This document shows, piece by piece, positions 1-8,466 of a DNA stretch of 64,000 nucleotides; the first letter of the stretch is position 1; each line of letters begins with the position of its first letter. The stretch lies in contig NC_015717.1 in the NCBI RefSeq assembly GCF_000253295.1, positions 1,984,001 to 2,048,000 of the forward strand, given 5' to 3'. The notes under the pieces are model-generated. The model was not told the DNA's origin and did not search any database. It saw only the letters and a list, made by a program, of their open reading frames with translations. The stretch comes from Hyphomicrobium sp. MC1 (GTDB lineage Bacteria; Pseudomonadota; Alphaproteobacteria; Rhizobiales; Hyphomicrobiaceae). The translations under genes and the position numbers were made by a program.

Positions 1-197
1 AACGTCGTCACAGGCTGTTCCTTGACCGACTTGTCGATTGCACCCTTCACGTTGCCGGCGACTTCGCTGGCTTGCTGCTTGGCCTGACCGGCCATTTCCT
101 GAGCACGATCGGACGCGTCATCGTAAGCTTGTTTCGCTTTGCTCTTTAGATCTTCAACGCTGCCTGATCCGTACTGAGATGCGGATGACGTAGCCAT
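1..197 (-). CDS. CsbD/DUF883-like stress protein, C-terminus cut by window edge
   Basis: The reading frame starts at an ATG at 197 and runs off the left edge, so only about 65 N-terminal residues are visible. They read as a hydrophilic, Ala/Gln/Lys/Asp-rich helix (begins MATSSASQYGSGSVEDLKSK, continues with KAKQAYDDA, AQEMAGQAKQQ and VKGAIDKSVKE segments). This composition is typical of small CsbD-like or ElaB/YqjD/DUF883-like general stress proteins, which are usually 60-110 residues. DUF883 proteins end in a membrane helix that would lie outside the window, so the two families cannot be separated here. The start codon is preceded in its own sense by a purine-rich stretch (ACCCCCCAA), not a strong ribosome site. 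Confidence 0.6.
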   Translation of the reverse strand, partial: MATSSASQYGSGSVEDLKSKAKQAYDDASDRAQEMAGQAKQQASEVAGNVKGAIDKSVKEQPVTT

Positions 198-437
198 TTG
201 GGGGGTACTCCGTTTGTTGCAACATCGACCGTGCAACGCGAACGGAGAGTGGAAGGTTTCATGGCAAATCGGTGAGCAATGTCCGAACGCTGTATTCCAA
301 CTAAGCTGGGACTTTGCACGAGGCACTTTGATTATTGCGTGGCCAGGATGGCGGGTTCCGCGGCCACGACGTTAGGGCAACCGAGTCAACGCATCGCCAT
401 TCCGACTTATGTCCGAATGGCGATGCGAATTATTCCG

Positions 438-2381
438 TTACCGCATATCCGGTGGAACCGCTTCCTTTGCCAACGCCGTTAGTGCCTCATCGAGGCCAAG
501 CACGGTCTGGTCTTGCGAACCGAGGCGGCGTACGGAAACCTTCTTCTCTTCCGCCTCGCGCTTGCCGACGACGAGGATGACCGGAACCTTGGTCAGCGAA
601 TGCTCGCGGACTTTGAGGTTGATCTTCTCATTGCGAAGGTCCGTTTCGACGCGCAGGCCCAGCGCCTTCGCCTTCTCTGCGACTTCGACCGCGTAATCGT
701 TCGCGTCCGAGACGATCGGCGCGACGACGACCTGCAGCGGCGCGAGCCACAGCGGGAAGTGTCCGGCGAAGTTCTCGATCAGAATACCGGTGAAACGTTC
801 GAGTGAACCGAAGATCGCGCGGTGGATCATCACCGGCGTTTTCTTCTCCGACTTCTCGTCGATATAGAACGCGCCGAGGCGGCCCGCGAGGTTGAAGTCG
901 ACCTGCGTGGTGCCACACTGCCAGTCGCGGCCGATGGCGTCACGCAGCACGTATTCGAGCTTCGGTCCGTAGAACGCGCCCTCACCCGGCTGGATCTCGG
1001 TCTTGATCTGATCGTTCGAGCGGCGCTTCACTTCATCGAGCACGTCGCTCAGAGCCTTCTCGGCTTTGTCCCAAAGCTCATCGGAGCCGACGCGCTTTTC
1101 AGGCCGCAGCGACAGCTTGATGACGATGTTTTCGAAGCCGAAGTCTTTGTAGATCGAGAGCAGCAGATCATTGATCTTGAGGCATTCCTCCATGATCTGA
1201 TGCTCAGTCAGGAAGATATGCGCATCGTCCTGCGTGAAGTGGCGCACCCGAAGCATGCCGTGCAGCGCGCCCGACGGCTCATAACGATGTACCTTGCCGA
1301 ACTCGGCGATGCGCAGCGGTAGATCGCGATAGCTCTTCAGACCGTTCTTGTAGATCTGGACGTGGCCGGGACAGTTCATCGGCTTGCAGCAGAACACGCG
1401 CTCATCGGGAAGCACGGTCGTAAACATGTTCTCGCCGTAGTTCTCCCAGTGACCCGAAAGCTCCCAGAAGTGCTTCTCCATCATGTCCGGAGTGTTGACC
1501 TCGGTATAGCCTGCGCGCGCCTGCTGACGGCGCATGTAGGCGATCAAGGTCTGGAACAGGGTCCAGCCTTTCGGATGCCAGAAGACGGAGCCCGGCGCTT
1601 CTTCCTGGAAGTGGAAGAGATCCATCTCGCGGCCAAGCTTGCGGTGATCGCGCTTCTCGGCTTCTTCGAGCTGATGCAGATAAGCTTTCAGTTCATCCTC
1701 GGTCGCGAACGCGGTGCCGTAGATGCGCTGAAGGACCGGCTTGGTTGAATCGCCGCGCCAATAGGCGCCTGCGAACTTCATCAGCTTGAACGCTTTGCCG
1801 ACTTGGCCTGTCGACGTCATGTGCGGGCCGCGGCAGAGATCGAGCCACTCGCCCTGCTTGTAGATCTTGACGTCCTGGTCTTCCGGAATGGCGTCGACAA
1901 GCTCGACCTTGAAGTACTCGCCCTTGTCCTTGAAGAACTCCTTCGCCTTGTTGCGCGACCAGACTTCCTTCGTAAAAGGCGCGTTTTTGGCGATGATCTC
2001 GCCCATGCGCTTTTCGATCTTCGGAATGTCTTCCGGCTCGAACGGCTGCTGCTTGGCGAAGTCGTAATAGAAGCCGTTGTCGATCACGGGGCCGATGGTC
2101 ACCTGAGTGCCGGGCCAGATCGACTGCACGGCTTCGGCGAGAACGTGCGCGGCGTCGTGCCGGATCAGCTCTAAGGCTGCCGGATCGGTGCGCGAGACGA
2201 AGTTGATCGACGCATCCTGATTGATCGGATCGGCAAGGTCGGCCAGCGCGCCATTGAGCTGCATGGCGACGGTACGTTTCGCGAGCGAAGGAGAGATCGA
2301 CTTGGCGATTTCGAGGCCCGTGGTTCCCGCTGCTACCTGGCGCTGCTTGCCGTCTGGGAACGTAATGGTGACGTCTGTCAT
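438..2381 (-). CDS. thrS: Threonyl-tRNA synthetase
   Basis: Class II aminoacyl-tRNA synthetase that charges tRNA-Thr in the cytoplasm. At 647 residues it has the usual full length. Domains in order: N-terminal TGS domain (about 1-62, TITFPDGKQRQVAAG), the editing domain with its HxxxH motif (RHDAAHVLAEA, about 74-84) and later C/H ligands (LCRGPH), the catalytic core with the zinc-binding cysteine in CKPMNCPGH, motif 2 (RYEPSGALHGMLRVRHF) and motif 3 (MIHRAIFGSLERF), then a C-terminal anticodon-binding domain starting near PLWLAPLQVVV. The start MTDVTITFPDG at 2381 is where the TGS domain normally begins, and GGAGG lies a few bases upstream. It appears monocistronic, followed by convergent low-information sequence. 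Confidence 0.97.
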   Translation of the reverse strand: MTDVTITFPDGKQRQVAAGTTGLEIAKSISPSLAKRTVAMQLNGALADLADPINQDASINFVSRTDPAALELIRHDAAHVLAEAVQSIWPGTQVTIGPVIDNGFYYDFAKQQPFEPEDIPKIEKRMGEIIAKNAPFTKEVWSRNKAKEFFKDKGEYFKVELVDAIPEDQDVKIYKQGEWLDLCRGPHMTSTGQVGKAFKLMKFAGAYWRGDSTKPVLQRIYGTAFATEDELKAYLHQLEEAEKRDHRKLGREMDLFHFQEEAPGSVFWHPKGWTLFQTLIAYMRRQQARAGYTEVNTPDMMEKHFWELSGHWENYGENMFTTVLPDERVFCCKPMNCPGHVQIYKNGLKSYRDLPLRIAEFGKVHRYEPSGALHGMLRVRHFTQDDAHIFLTEHQIMEECLKINDLLLSIYKDFGFENIVIKLSLRPEKRVGSDELWDKAEKALSDVLDEVKRRSNDQIKTEIQPGEGAFYGPKLEYVLRDAIGRDWQCGTTQVDFNLAGRLGAFYIDEKSEKKTPVMIHRAIFGSLERFTGILIENFAGHFPLWLAPLQVVVAPIVSDANDYAVEVAEKAKALGLRVETDLRNEKINLKVREHSLTKVPVILVVGKREAEEKKVSVRRLGSQDQTVLGLDEALTALAKEAVPPDMR

Positions 2382-2495
2382 CGTGGCCTCCTTTGCTCAC
2401 TCGCCGCATACGGACGCGGCGTAAGACGATTTTCGATTGCGCTAATGGGGTGTGGGCGCGTCCAAGTCAAGCTGCGGCATGATCGAAAGCGAAGT

Positions 2496-2774
2496 CTACC
2501 GCCAGCGACCATAGCGCCAGGGCTGGAAGGTGTGTTTGACATCGCGGATGTCCGGCACGGGGTCGACGCCATGGGTGCCACCCGGTCCGCAGCGGACGAA
2601 CCGCGACAGCGTCAGCCAGAAGCCGCGCCAGGCGCCGTTCAGCTCGATCGCCTGCAGCCCGTATTCCGAGCATGTCGGCCAATGGCGGCACTGGCCACCA
2701 ACCAGCCATTTGAAGGTGTAGCGGTAGACGTGGATCGGCGCTTTCAGCAGCGTTTTGGCAAGCCTCGAACTCAT
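2496..2774 (-). CDS. yidD: Membrane protein insertion efficiency factor YidD
   Basis: Small protein thought to assist membrane protein insertion alongside YidC; family members attach to the inner membrane by an amphipathic N-terminus. The diagnostic block GGQCRHWPTCSEYGLQAIE (family pattern CRFxPTCSxYA) is present, followed by the conserved FVRCGPGGTHGVDPVPD segment. I start it at the ATG at 2774 (MSSRLAKTLLKAPI), giving 92 residues; the longer frame to 2810 begins with TTG and adds a non-conserved tail. In many bacteria yidD lies in the rpmH-rnpA-yidD-yidC cluster; here it is unlinked to those genes and sits between thrS and a coiled-coil protein gene. Confidence 0.93.
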   Translation of the reverse strand: MSSRLAKTLLKAPIHVYRYTFKWLVGGQCRHWPTCSEYGLQAIELNGAWRGFWLTLSRFVRCGPGGTHGVDPVPDIRDVKHTFQPWRYGRWR

Positions 2775-2840
2775 GTCCGAAGCAGAGCGCGTTTCCACAG
2801 CGCTATGCAAGTGCGACGCTCTGATGGCCCGCGCCTCGCC

Positions 2841-3470
2841 TTACGGCGTCGGGGTTGCAGGAGCCGCGGGGGCCGGCGCGGCAGGCGTCGCCGGTTGGGC
2901 AGCCTTCGCAGTCTCAAGGTCCTTCTGAAGCGTCGCGATCTGACCCTTGAGGCTGTCGATCTCACCGCGAAGCGCAGCAGCTGCGGATTCGGCGTCGGCT
3001 TTCGCCTTATTGGCGGCTTCCAGCTCGGCCTTGACCTTGTTCGTCGCGTCGTCGGCCGTGGCGAGCTTGGCTTTCATTTCCTCGGCGGCGCCCTGGAGCT
3101 TGGCCTTCAGGTCGTCGTTTTCCTTGGTCACAGCCGTGACCTTGTTGTCGAGTTCGGAAACCTTGCCCATTGCCGTTGAAACGTCGGCCTTGCTTTCGTC
3201 GGCCTGGCGCTGGGCATCGCTGACGGCGGCCTTCAGGCGGTCGATCTCGTCTTGCGACGACTTTCTGACATCGGCGGCATCATCGACGGCCTTTTGCAGC
3301 GAGGTGACCTCTCCCTGCAGCGCCGACACTTGAGCCTCAGCCGACGTCTTCTGTTGCCAGCCATAGATCGCCACCAACGCCAGGATCGCGATAACGATCC
3401 ATTTCAGTGCGCTGGTCGATGAGGCAGCACCCTCTGCGCGCGTGCCACTATCGTTATCCTGCGCTGACAT
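2841..3470 (-). CDS. Membrane-anchored coiled-coil protein, function unknown
   Basis: A 209-residue protein with a short polar N-terminus, one transmembrane segment at about 23-38 (WIVIAILALVAIYGW) and no signal cleavage site, then a long heptad-rich coiled coil (about 45-190: repeated EVTSLQKAV, DEIDRLKAAV, KVSELDNKV, EIDSLKGQI patterns) and an Ala/Pro-rich tail rich in TPAAPAP motifs. The topology suggests an inner-membrane anchor with the coiled coil in the periplasm. The start ATG is preceded by GGAGATCCAG. I do not recognise a specific family; low-complexity Ala/Lys/Glu composition would make homology searches misleading. It lies 66 bases upstream of yidD on the same strand and may be cotranscribed with it. 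Confidence 0.75.
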   Translation of the reverse strand: MSAQDNDSGTRAEGAASSTSALKWIVIAILALVAIYGWQQKTSAEAQVSALQGEVTSLQKAVDDAADVRKSSQDEIDRLKAAVSDAQRQADESKADVSTAMGKVSELDNKVTAVTKENDDLKAKLQGAAEEMKAKLATADDATNKVKAELEAANKAKADAESAAAALRGEIDSLKGQIATLQKDLETAKAAQPATPAAPAPAAPATPTP

Positions 3471-3786
3471 CTGGATCTCCCGTTGTGCTCTAAGGTCTAT
3501 TTTTTTCCAGCCGTTGCACGCCAGCCAATGCTTGGAGACGCGCCGGTTTCTTTCTTCGTTTTTGTGACTAACGAACCGACCGTTCGATGCGTCTTCTACT
3601 CCCAGTTTTTCTCAAACCGAAAGCCCTTCCAGCAAGCCGGGGGAAGAAAGATTCCGCCGAGTTGTCGAAATGGCTCGCCGCATCGATCCGGGGTGCAGTC
3701 GCAGAATATACAGCACGCCGGCTCGCGCCCGTCGATTGGGCGTACGGGCGTCGGTCAGAAATTTAGAGGAAAAATTGCGGTCAAGG
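3471..3786. other. 316-base non-coding stretch
   Basis: Between the coiled-coil gene (its upstream side) and the 3' end of the NifU-like gene. Short open frames cross it but have no ribosome-binding site or recognisable composition. A T7 run lies near 3500, without a clear stem before it. I see no RNA gene or repeat here. Confidence 0.5.
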
Positions 3787-4248
3787 TTAGCGTTCTGCCT
3801 GGACGTCGGCGCTCGCTCGCACCTCGGCATCCTCGAGCGCCTTTTCGACCGCATCGAACACCAGAAGTGTTGATGCATGTCGGGCCTTGTAGTTGCGGAC
3901 CGGCTCAAGAACGGCGAGATCCGCCCAGCGCCCGGCGGGCGGCGGACCACCCTCCTTCAACATGGCGCGCATTTCCCGGCCGATGCGGCGAAGCTCATCC
4001 GGCGTCGAGCCGACGATCTCCCGCCCCATGACCGAGGCCGAGGCCTGACCCAGCAGGCAAGCCTTCACCGACTGGCCGAATTCGCTTACATGCCCGTCTT
4101 CGAGCTTTACGTCGACAGTCACGGTCGAGCCGCAGAGCTTGGAGTGTCCCGTGGCGCTGCCGTCGGGTTCGGTCAGGCGGTCGGTATGAGAGATACCGCC
4201 CGCGAGCTCCAGGATGCGCGTGTTGTAGATCTCATCGAGATTGGCCAT
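3787..4248 (-). CDS. NifU/IscU-like Fe-S cluster scaffold homologue with missing ligands
   Basis: 153 residues that align end to end with the NifU N-terminal/IscU/SufU scaffold fold: DEIYNTRILELAGG at the start, SKLCGSTVTVDVKLEDG (Cys39), a VKACLLGQASASVMG block (Cys64) and a C-terminal RWADLAVLEPVRNYKAR segment before the last helix. Scaffolds of this family normally bind the nascent cluster through three Cys plus an Asp in a CGD motif. Here CGD is CGS, and the third-Cys position in the RHAS segment (about 124-127) has no Cys. The protein may therefore bind zinc or a cluster differently, or act as an adaptor rather than a scaffold. No isc/suf genes are near; hisI lies divergently upstream. 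Family assignment is firm, function is not. Confidence 0.85.
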   Translation of the reverse strand: MANLDEIYNTRILELAGGISHTDRLTEPDGSATGHSKLCGSTVTVDVKLEDGHVSEFGQSVKACLLGQASASVMGREIVGSTPDELRRIGREMRAMLKEGGPPPAGRWADLAVLEPVRNYKARHASTLLVFDAVEKALEDAEVRASADVQAER

Positions 4249-4504
4249 AGCGATCTTCGCGTCTTCCGGTTCTCAGGATCCGTCTTTCGGATCTTTGGGC
4301 CGCGACCGACCCTCGTCCAAACGTTCCGGTCGCCGTATATAAGCCGAGCCGGTATCGAATGCGAGATGCGGCCGTTCGCCAGCTGCGTCAGTGGGCCGTC
4401 GAGCGAAAAACGGACTTTCCCTATGTGGCGTCGCGGTCATCACATATGCGCTTTTCGCTCAGGTGCATTGTGATGACGAGATGGCGCCGGAGAACTAAAG
4501 CGGC

Positions 4505-4918
4505 ATGACCGAGACGATAGAGACGACCCATTCATTCAAGCCGAAGTTCAGCGCCGAGGGGCTCATTCCGGCGGTCGTAACCGATCACCGGTCGGGCGAC
4601 GTGCTGATGTTCGCCTACATGAATCAGATGGCTCTCAATGAGACCATTGCCAGCGGCATTGCACATTTCTGGAGTCGCTCGCGCGGCAAGCTGTGGAAGA
4701 AGGGCGAGGAAAGCGGCAACCTTCTCAAAGTCATAGAGCTGCGGACGGATTGCGATCAGGATGTCGTCTGGGTTTCCGCCGAGGTGCAGGGCGACGGGGT
4801 TGCCTGCCATACGGGTGAGCGGTCGTGTTTCTACCGGCGCGTCGTAAAGCCGGATGGGACAGACGCCGCCGCGCTGGAGTTCGCTCCCCTCCCCGCACCT
4901 AAAACTCCGACCGCCTGA
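4505..4918 (+). CDS. hisI: Phosphoribosyl-AMP cyclohydrolase
   Basis: Third step of histidine biosynthesis: zinc-dependent hydrolysis of phosphoribosyl-AMP to the ProFAR precursor. 137 residues, the normal size for the stand-alone enzyme (no fused HisE). Visible hallmarks: GLIPAVVTDHRSGDVLMFAYMN near the N-terminus, SRSRGKLWKKGEESGN, and the zinc cysteines in RTDCDQD and the CHTGERSCFYR block. The start ATG at 4505 follows a short purine-rich stretch. It is alone on its strand here, separated from other his genes; in many alphaproteobacteria hisI follows folE, which is not seen in this window. Confidence 0.96.
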   Translation: MTETIETTHSFKPKFSAEGLIPAVVTDHRSGDVLMFAYMNQMALNETIASGIAHFWSRSRGKLWKKGEESGNLLKVIELRTDCDQDVVWVSAEVQGDGVACHTGERSCFYRRVVKPDGTDAAALEFAPLPAPKTPTA

Positions 4919-5088
4919 ACCTGACGCTCTCATCACGTGTCGCCGGTCCGGCGTCCCGTTTGCCATGCTCGCGTTCATAACTTGCTTACCTCTTGGTAGC
5001 GGGACCTTAATCGGCTGGCGATAACGTCGCAGCGGATGTGTCGGCAAAAACCATCGCCGGCAGAGGGTGCGTATCGGGAGTGCCAATC

Positions 5089-6087
5089 ATGCTTGGCAGG
5101 ACGAGCGTGAGGATCGGATTAGCACTGGGTGGGGGCGCCGCGCGCGGATGGGCGCACATCGGCGTTTTGAAGGCTCTCGAACGCCATGGCATCCGGCCCG
5201 ACGTTATTGCCGGAACGTCGATCGGAGCCGTCGTCGGCGGCTGTTATGCTGCCGGTCATCTCGACCAATTGGAGCGCTGGGCGCGTGAACTGACGCCAAA
5301 GCGCATCTTCGGATATCTGGATTTCAATTTCGCCGGCACGGGCCTCATCAGTGGGCAGCGGCTGTGCAGCCGGCTCGAGCAGCAGCTGGGCGACCGCAAC
5401 ATCGAAGATCTCGAGACGCGCTTCACTGCGGTCGCGACCGAGATCGGCACCGGGCATGAGCACTGGCTGTCCCGCGGACGGCTGGTCGACGCGGTGCGCG
5501 CCTCCTATGCGCTACCGGGCGTGTTCAAGCCGGTGAAGGTCAACGGGCGGTGGCTATTCGACGGCGCGCTCGTCAACCCGATCCCCGTTTCCGTCTGCCG
5601 GGCTCTGGGCGCGCGCTACGTCATCGCTGTCAATCTGAATTTCGACATCCTCGGCCGCGGCAGTGTCATCTCCTCGCCCGAAGCGATGTTCTCGGAGGCT
5701 GACGAAGAATTGCGGAACGCCGCGGCAGCCGAAACGGTTGGCAAGAAAGGCGTCCGCGGGCTCTTGCAGCGGCAGATCCTCGGCAAAGGCGACGGCGCAC
5801 CGGGAATATCAACCGTCATGGTCGATGCGCTCAATATCGTGCAGGACCGGATCGCACGTTCGCGTCTCGCAGGCGATCCGCCCGACGCGATGCTGTCGCC
5901 GCGATTGCAGGAGGTCGGACTATTCGATTTCCATCGCGCGGAAGAAGCCATTGAACTCGGCATGCAGGCCGTCGAACGTCAACTCGACGACCTGATGCGC
6001 GAGATCGAGGTCTGCGAGCCAAAGCGGACGCGTACGGAGGACAAGCGCGTCGCCATCCAGCAGGACCTTCAGCCCGTCGCCAAGTAA
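5089..6087 (+). CDS. Patatin-like phospholipase (RssA/NTE type)
   Basis: Predicted serine lipid hydrolase with a Ser-Asp dyad. The glycine-rich oxyanion loop is LALGGGAARGWAHIGVL, the nucleophile elbow is GTSIGAVVGG, and the catalytic Asp is in FDGALVNPIPV. I start it at the ATG at 5089, which has GGGAG eight bases upstream, giving 332 residues; an upstream GTG at 5038 would add 17 residues without a ribosome site. No signal peptide or membrane segment is apparent, so it is probably cytoplasmic or peripherally attached. Members of this branch often lie next to CBS proteins, as here: the convergent CBS-pair gene overlaps its 3' end by 19 bases. Physiological substrate is unknown. Confidence 0.93.
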   Translation: MLGRTSVRIGLALGGGAARGWAHIGVLKALERHGIRPDVIAGTSIGAVVGGCYAAGHLDQLERWARELTPKRIFGYLDFNFAGTGLISGQRLCSRLEQQLGDRNIEDLETRFTAVATEIGTGHEHWLSRGRLVDAVRASYALPGVFKPVKVNGRWLFDGALVNPIPVSVCRALGARYVIAVNLNFDILGRGSVISSPEAMFSEADEELRNAAAAETVGKKGVRGLLQRQILGKGDGAPGISTVMVDALNIVQDRIARSRLAGDPPDAMLSPRLQEVGLFDFHRAEEAIELGMQAVERQLDDLMREIEVCEPKRTRTEDKRVAIQQDLQPVAK

Positions 6088-6497
6088 TCGCGCATGGCGG
6101 TGACTTCGAGCTGGACCTCAGCGATATGATGTTTGACGACGTCGCCGATCGAGATGATGCCGACGAGTTCGCCGTCTTCGAGGACAGGCACATGGCGGAA
6201 ACGGCCTTTCGTCATCGTCTCCATGACGCCGTCAATCGTGCAGTCGCGCGTGCATGAGATGACGTCGCGCGTCATGCCGTCGTTCGCGGTCATGGCGAGC
6301 GCCTTCGGCCCATGCTCGGCGATGAGGCGAATGAGGTCGCGTTCCGAGATGATCCCGGCGAGTTTGTTGTTCTCGAGGATGACGATCGCGCCGATCTTGC
6401 GGCTCGCCAGACGTAGCGCGATTTCCTGAAGGGTGTCGGCGGGCGACGCGGTCATGACGCTTCTGCCCTTGGACTTCAATATCTGTCCGATAATCAT
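6069..6497 (-). CDS. CBS-pair protein
   Basis: About 142 residues made of two CBS repeats, the adenosine-ligand-sensing Bateman module: SPADTLQEIALRLASRKIGA...ISERDLIR and DCTIDGVMETMTKGRFRHVP...ISIGDVVKHH. The stand-alone form probably binds AMP/ATP or related nucleotides and signals to a partner not identifiable here. I start at the ATG at 6497 (MIIGQILKSKG), which has GGAGG at ideal spacing; the frame extends 22 codons upstream without conservation. Its last 19 bases overlap the 3' end of the convergent patatin gene. Confidence 0.93.
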   Translation of the reverse strand: MIIGQILKSKGRSVMTASPADTLQEIALRLASRKIGAIVILENNKLAGIISERDLIRLIAEHGPKALAMTANDGMTRDVISCTRDCTIDGVMETMTKGRFRHVPVLEDGELVGIISIGDVVKHHIAEVQLEVTAMRDYLATG

Positions 6498-6688
6498 AAA
6501 ATCAGCCTCCGTTTGCGGAACGCTGTTCCGAACTGGAAACGTGGTCGCGCGCTTGCGCGTCACTTAGAGGCCCGCAAGCTAGCGCGGTCTCCCGCCGGCA
6601 TTCCGCTGCGTTTCACACCCAATGAGATCCGCTCTGACGGCGGATTAATGCAGGAAGGCTGAGGCAATTCTTACGGGATTGCAAGCTT

Positions 6689-7426
6689 TCATTCGAGATC
6701 TGCAGCAGGCGGTAAATCATTTTGCATCGCGGGATTATCTGAACGGTCAAATAAACCAAATGCGAAAAGTCCGAACAGGTAGCCGCCGATGTGCGCCTCC
6801 CATGCGATCGCACCGGCCTCGCCCATTTTCCCGAAGCCGATTATCGCCAGAAGATTGATGGCGACGAACACGATCGACGACAGAACGATGCGGCTGTCTC
6901 GCAGCGCACCCATGATCGTCACGGCTGGAATGGCTGACGGGTTGTGGCGCAACAGATAGCCCTCGCCGCGATCGAGAGCGTTAAAGAGAAACCGCATCAC
7001 GCCGCCCATCATCGCCGACACAGCACCCGACGCACCGATGACCGGAGCTGCCAATCCCGGATTGAAAAGCAGAAACAGCAATGCGCCGCAGATGCCTCCG
7101 CAGATCGAGAATATGATGAACCGCAAACCGCCGAGACGCGCGCACAGCACCGAGCCGAAGGCCAACAGCCAAAGGCCGTTGAAAGCGATGTGCGTGATGT
7201 CGGCGTGCACGAGCATGTGCGTCACGAACGACGTCACCTCGGCGACGCTGCCTCCGGGAATCTGATCGGCGAAGCCTGAGTACCGCGCCGGAATGAATGC
7301 GAGCGCCAGCACCCACCACGAATATTGCTCGGGCGGCAGCATGGACAGCGCAACGTGCACCGCAATCAACACGGCAAGGATGCCGAGCACGGCGCCCGGC
7401 ACGTTAAACATTGGTTCTCGGTTCAC
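6689..7426 (-). CDS. Rhomboid-family intramembrane serine protease
   Basis: Polytopic inner-membrane protein of 245 residues with about six hydrophobic segments. The rhomboid signature is clear: HADITHIAFNGLWLLAFG (H/N pair in the second helix), the catalytic Ser in GASGAVSAMMGG and the catalytic His in AHIGGYLFGLF. These proteases cleave membrane-spanning substrates; the target is unknown. The frame opens with GTG at 7426, with an ATG five codons inside (7411) as the alternative. It diverges from the PAS_5 gene across a 227-base spacer that should hold both promoters. Confidence 0.93.
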   Translation of the reverse strand: MNREPMFNVPGAVLGILAVLIAVHVALSMLPPEQYSWWVLALAFIPARYSGFADQIPGGSVAEVTSFVTHMLVHADITHIAFNGLWLLAFGSVLCARLGGLRFIIFSICGGICGALLFLLFNPGLAAPVIGASGAVSAMMGGVMRFLFNALDRGEGYLLRHNPSAIPAVTIMGALRDSRIVLSSIVFVAINLLAIIGFGKMGEAGAIAWEAHIGGYLFGLFAFGLFDRSDNPAMQNDLPPAADLE

Positions 7427-7653
7427 GACTTCGTCCCACTTTGAGGCGATTCAGTCCGTAGCGACTGAACGGCCGTTGTTACCGGTTCACGCAAAAGCGG
7501 GCAACTGGACGGGCGAAACGCGGTTTTCGCTGCTTCGACGCGCGCTGGCATGAACGATGCTCATTCGACTGCCAGGGAGCCTTCGCGCTCCGAAATGGAA
7601 CGGCGGGGGTCTGGGATGTCCGCCACCCAACAGAAAATTCAGGGTCGTAACGC

Positions 7654-8295
7654 GTGAGCATGCAAGAAGCCGTCAGCCAGTCGCTCTATTCATATTGGGA
7701 CGCTCTCCGGGGCAATCGCCCGGCGCCGAAGCGTTTCGAGATCGAGCCGTCGCGCATCGCGAACAATCTTCCCGATACGTTCATTCTGGAGCGCATCAAC
7801 TATACCAATGCGCGTTTCCGGCTCGCGGGCACACGGATTACCGATGCGCTCGGCATGGAGCTGCGCGGCAAGAACCTGTTCGAAATGTTCGATATCGGCG
7901 ATCGGCGAACGTTGCAGAACCAGATGGAGCTGATCGCGTCGCGCTGCGCGGTCGGTCTGTTCCATATGTCCGCCGAAAGCGCCGACGGGAAGTCGACGAC
8001 ATTCGAGGTGCTGATCCTGCCGCTGACGCACACGAGTGATACGGTCGAACGCTTTCTCGGCTCTGTCGCCTCTCGAGAGAAGCCGGAATGGCTCGGCTCC
8101 GTGCCGCTGACAAGGCGGAAGCTCGTTCATCACGAGATCGTCTGGCCGAGCCGCGCCGCCTCTGAGGACGAGAGCGACTTTCAATATCAGGCACCCATCC
8201 TTCACACCCGGCGGGAAGCACGCATCGTGCGCTCGGCGCGGCGGCAGTTCCGCGTCTTCGACGGTGGGCTCAGCCTTTCCGGCGACGAGCGGTAA
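7654..8295 (+). CDS. PAS_5 (DUF1457) domain protein
   Basis: 213 residues. The core (about 8-140) matches the alphaproteobacterial PAS_5 family: SLYSYWDALRGNRPAPKR, IEPSRIANNLPDTFILE, FRLAGTRITDALGMELRGKN and GLFHMSAESADGKSTTFEVL blocks. These are soluble PAS-fold proteins without an output domain, several of which belong to cell-cycle regulons in this class; the ligand is unknown. The C-terminal third is Arg/Ser-rich and poorly conserved. Start is GTG at 7654 or ATG at 7660. A stem-loop terminator follows at 8372. The neighbouring PilZ and LapG-like genes hint at a sensory or c-di-GMP-linked locus, which is inference only. Confidence 0.88.
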   Translation: MSMQEAVSQSLYSYWDALRGNRPAPKRFEIEPSRIANNLPDTFILERINYTNARFRLAGTRITDALGMELRGKNLFEMFDIGDRRTLQNQMELIASRCAVGLFHMSAESADGKSTTFEVLILPLTHTSDTVERFLGSVASREKPEWLGSVPLTRRKLVHHEIVWPSRAASEDESDFQYQAPILHTRREARIVRSARRQFRVFDGGLSLSGDER

Positions 8296-8371
8296 TCTTC
8301 TTTCAATACATAATCTTCCGTTGCCCGCACCCGTCGAATTTGGTGCGCCGATTAGAACTTCATTAAGGACC

Positions 8372-8400
8372 CCACCCGCATAGTTCATGCGGGTGGTTTT
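8372..8400 (+). terminator. Rho-independent terminator after PAS_5 gene
   Basis: Ten-base-pair perfect stem (8372-8381 CCACCCGCAT with 8387-8396 ATGCGGGTGG), five-base loop, then TTTT. It ends about 100 bases after the PAS_5 stop and before the PilZ gene, so the two are probably separate transcripts. Confidence 0.85.
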
Positions 8401-8466
8401 CGCTCATTTCGCAATGTTCGAGAGCACGCCCGGCAGCAATTTCTGACGGCAGTTCAAAGGTCGGCC

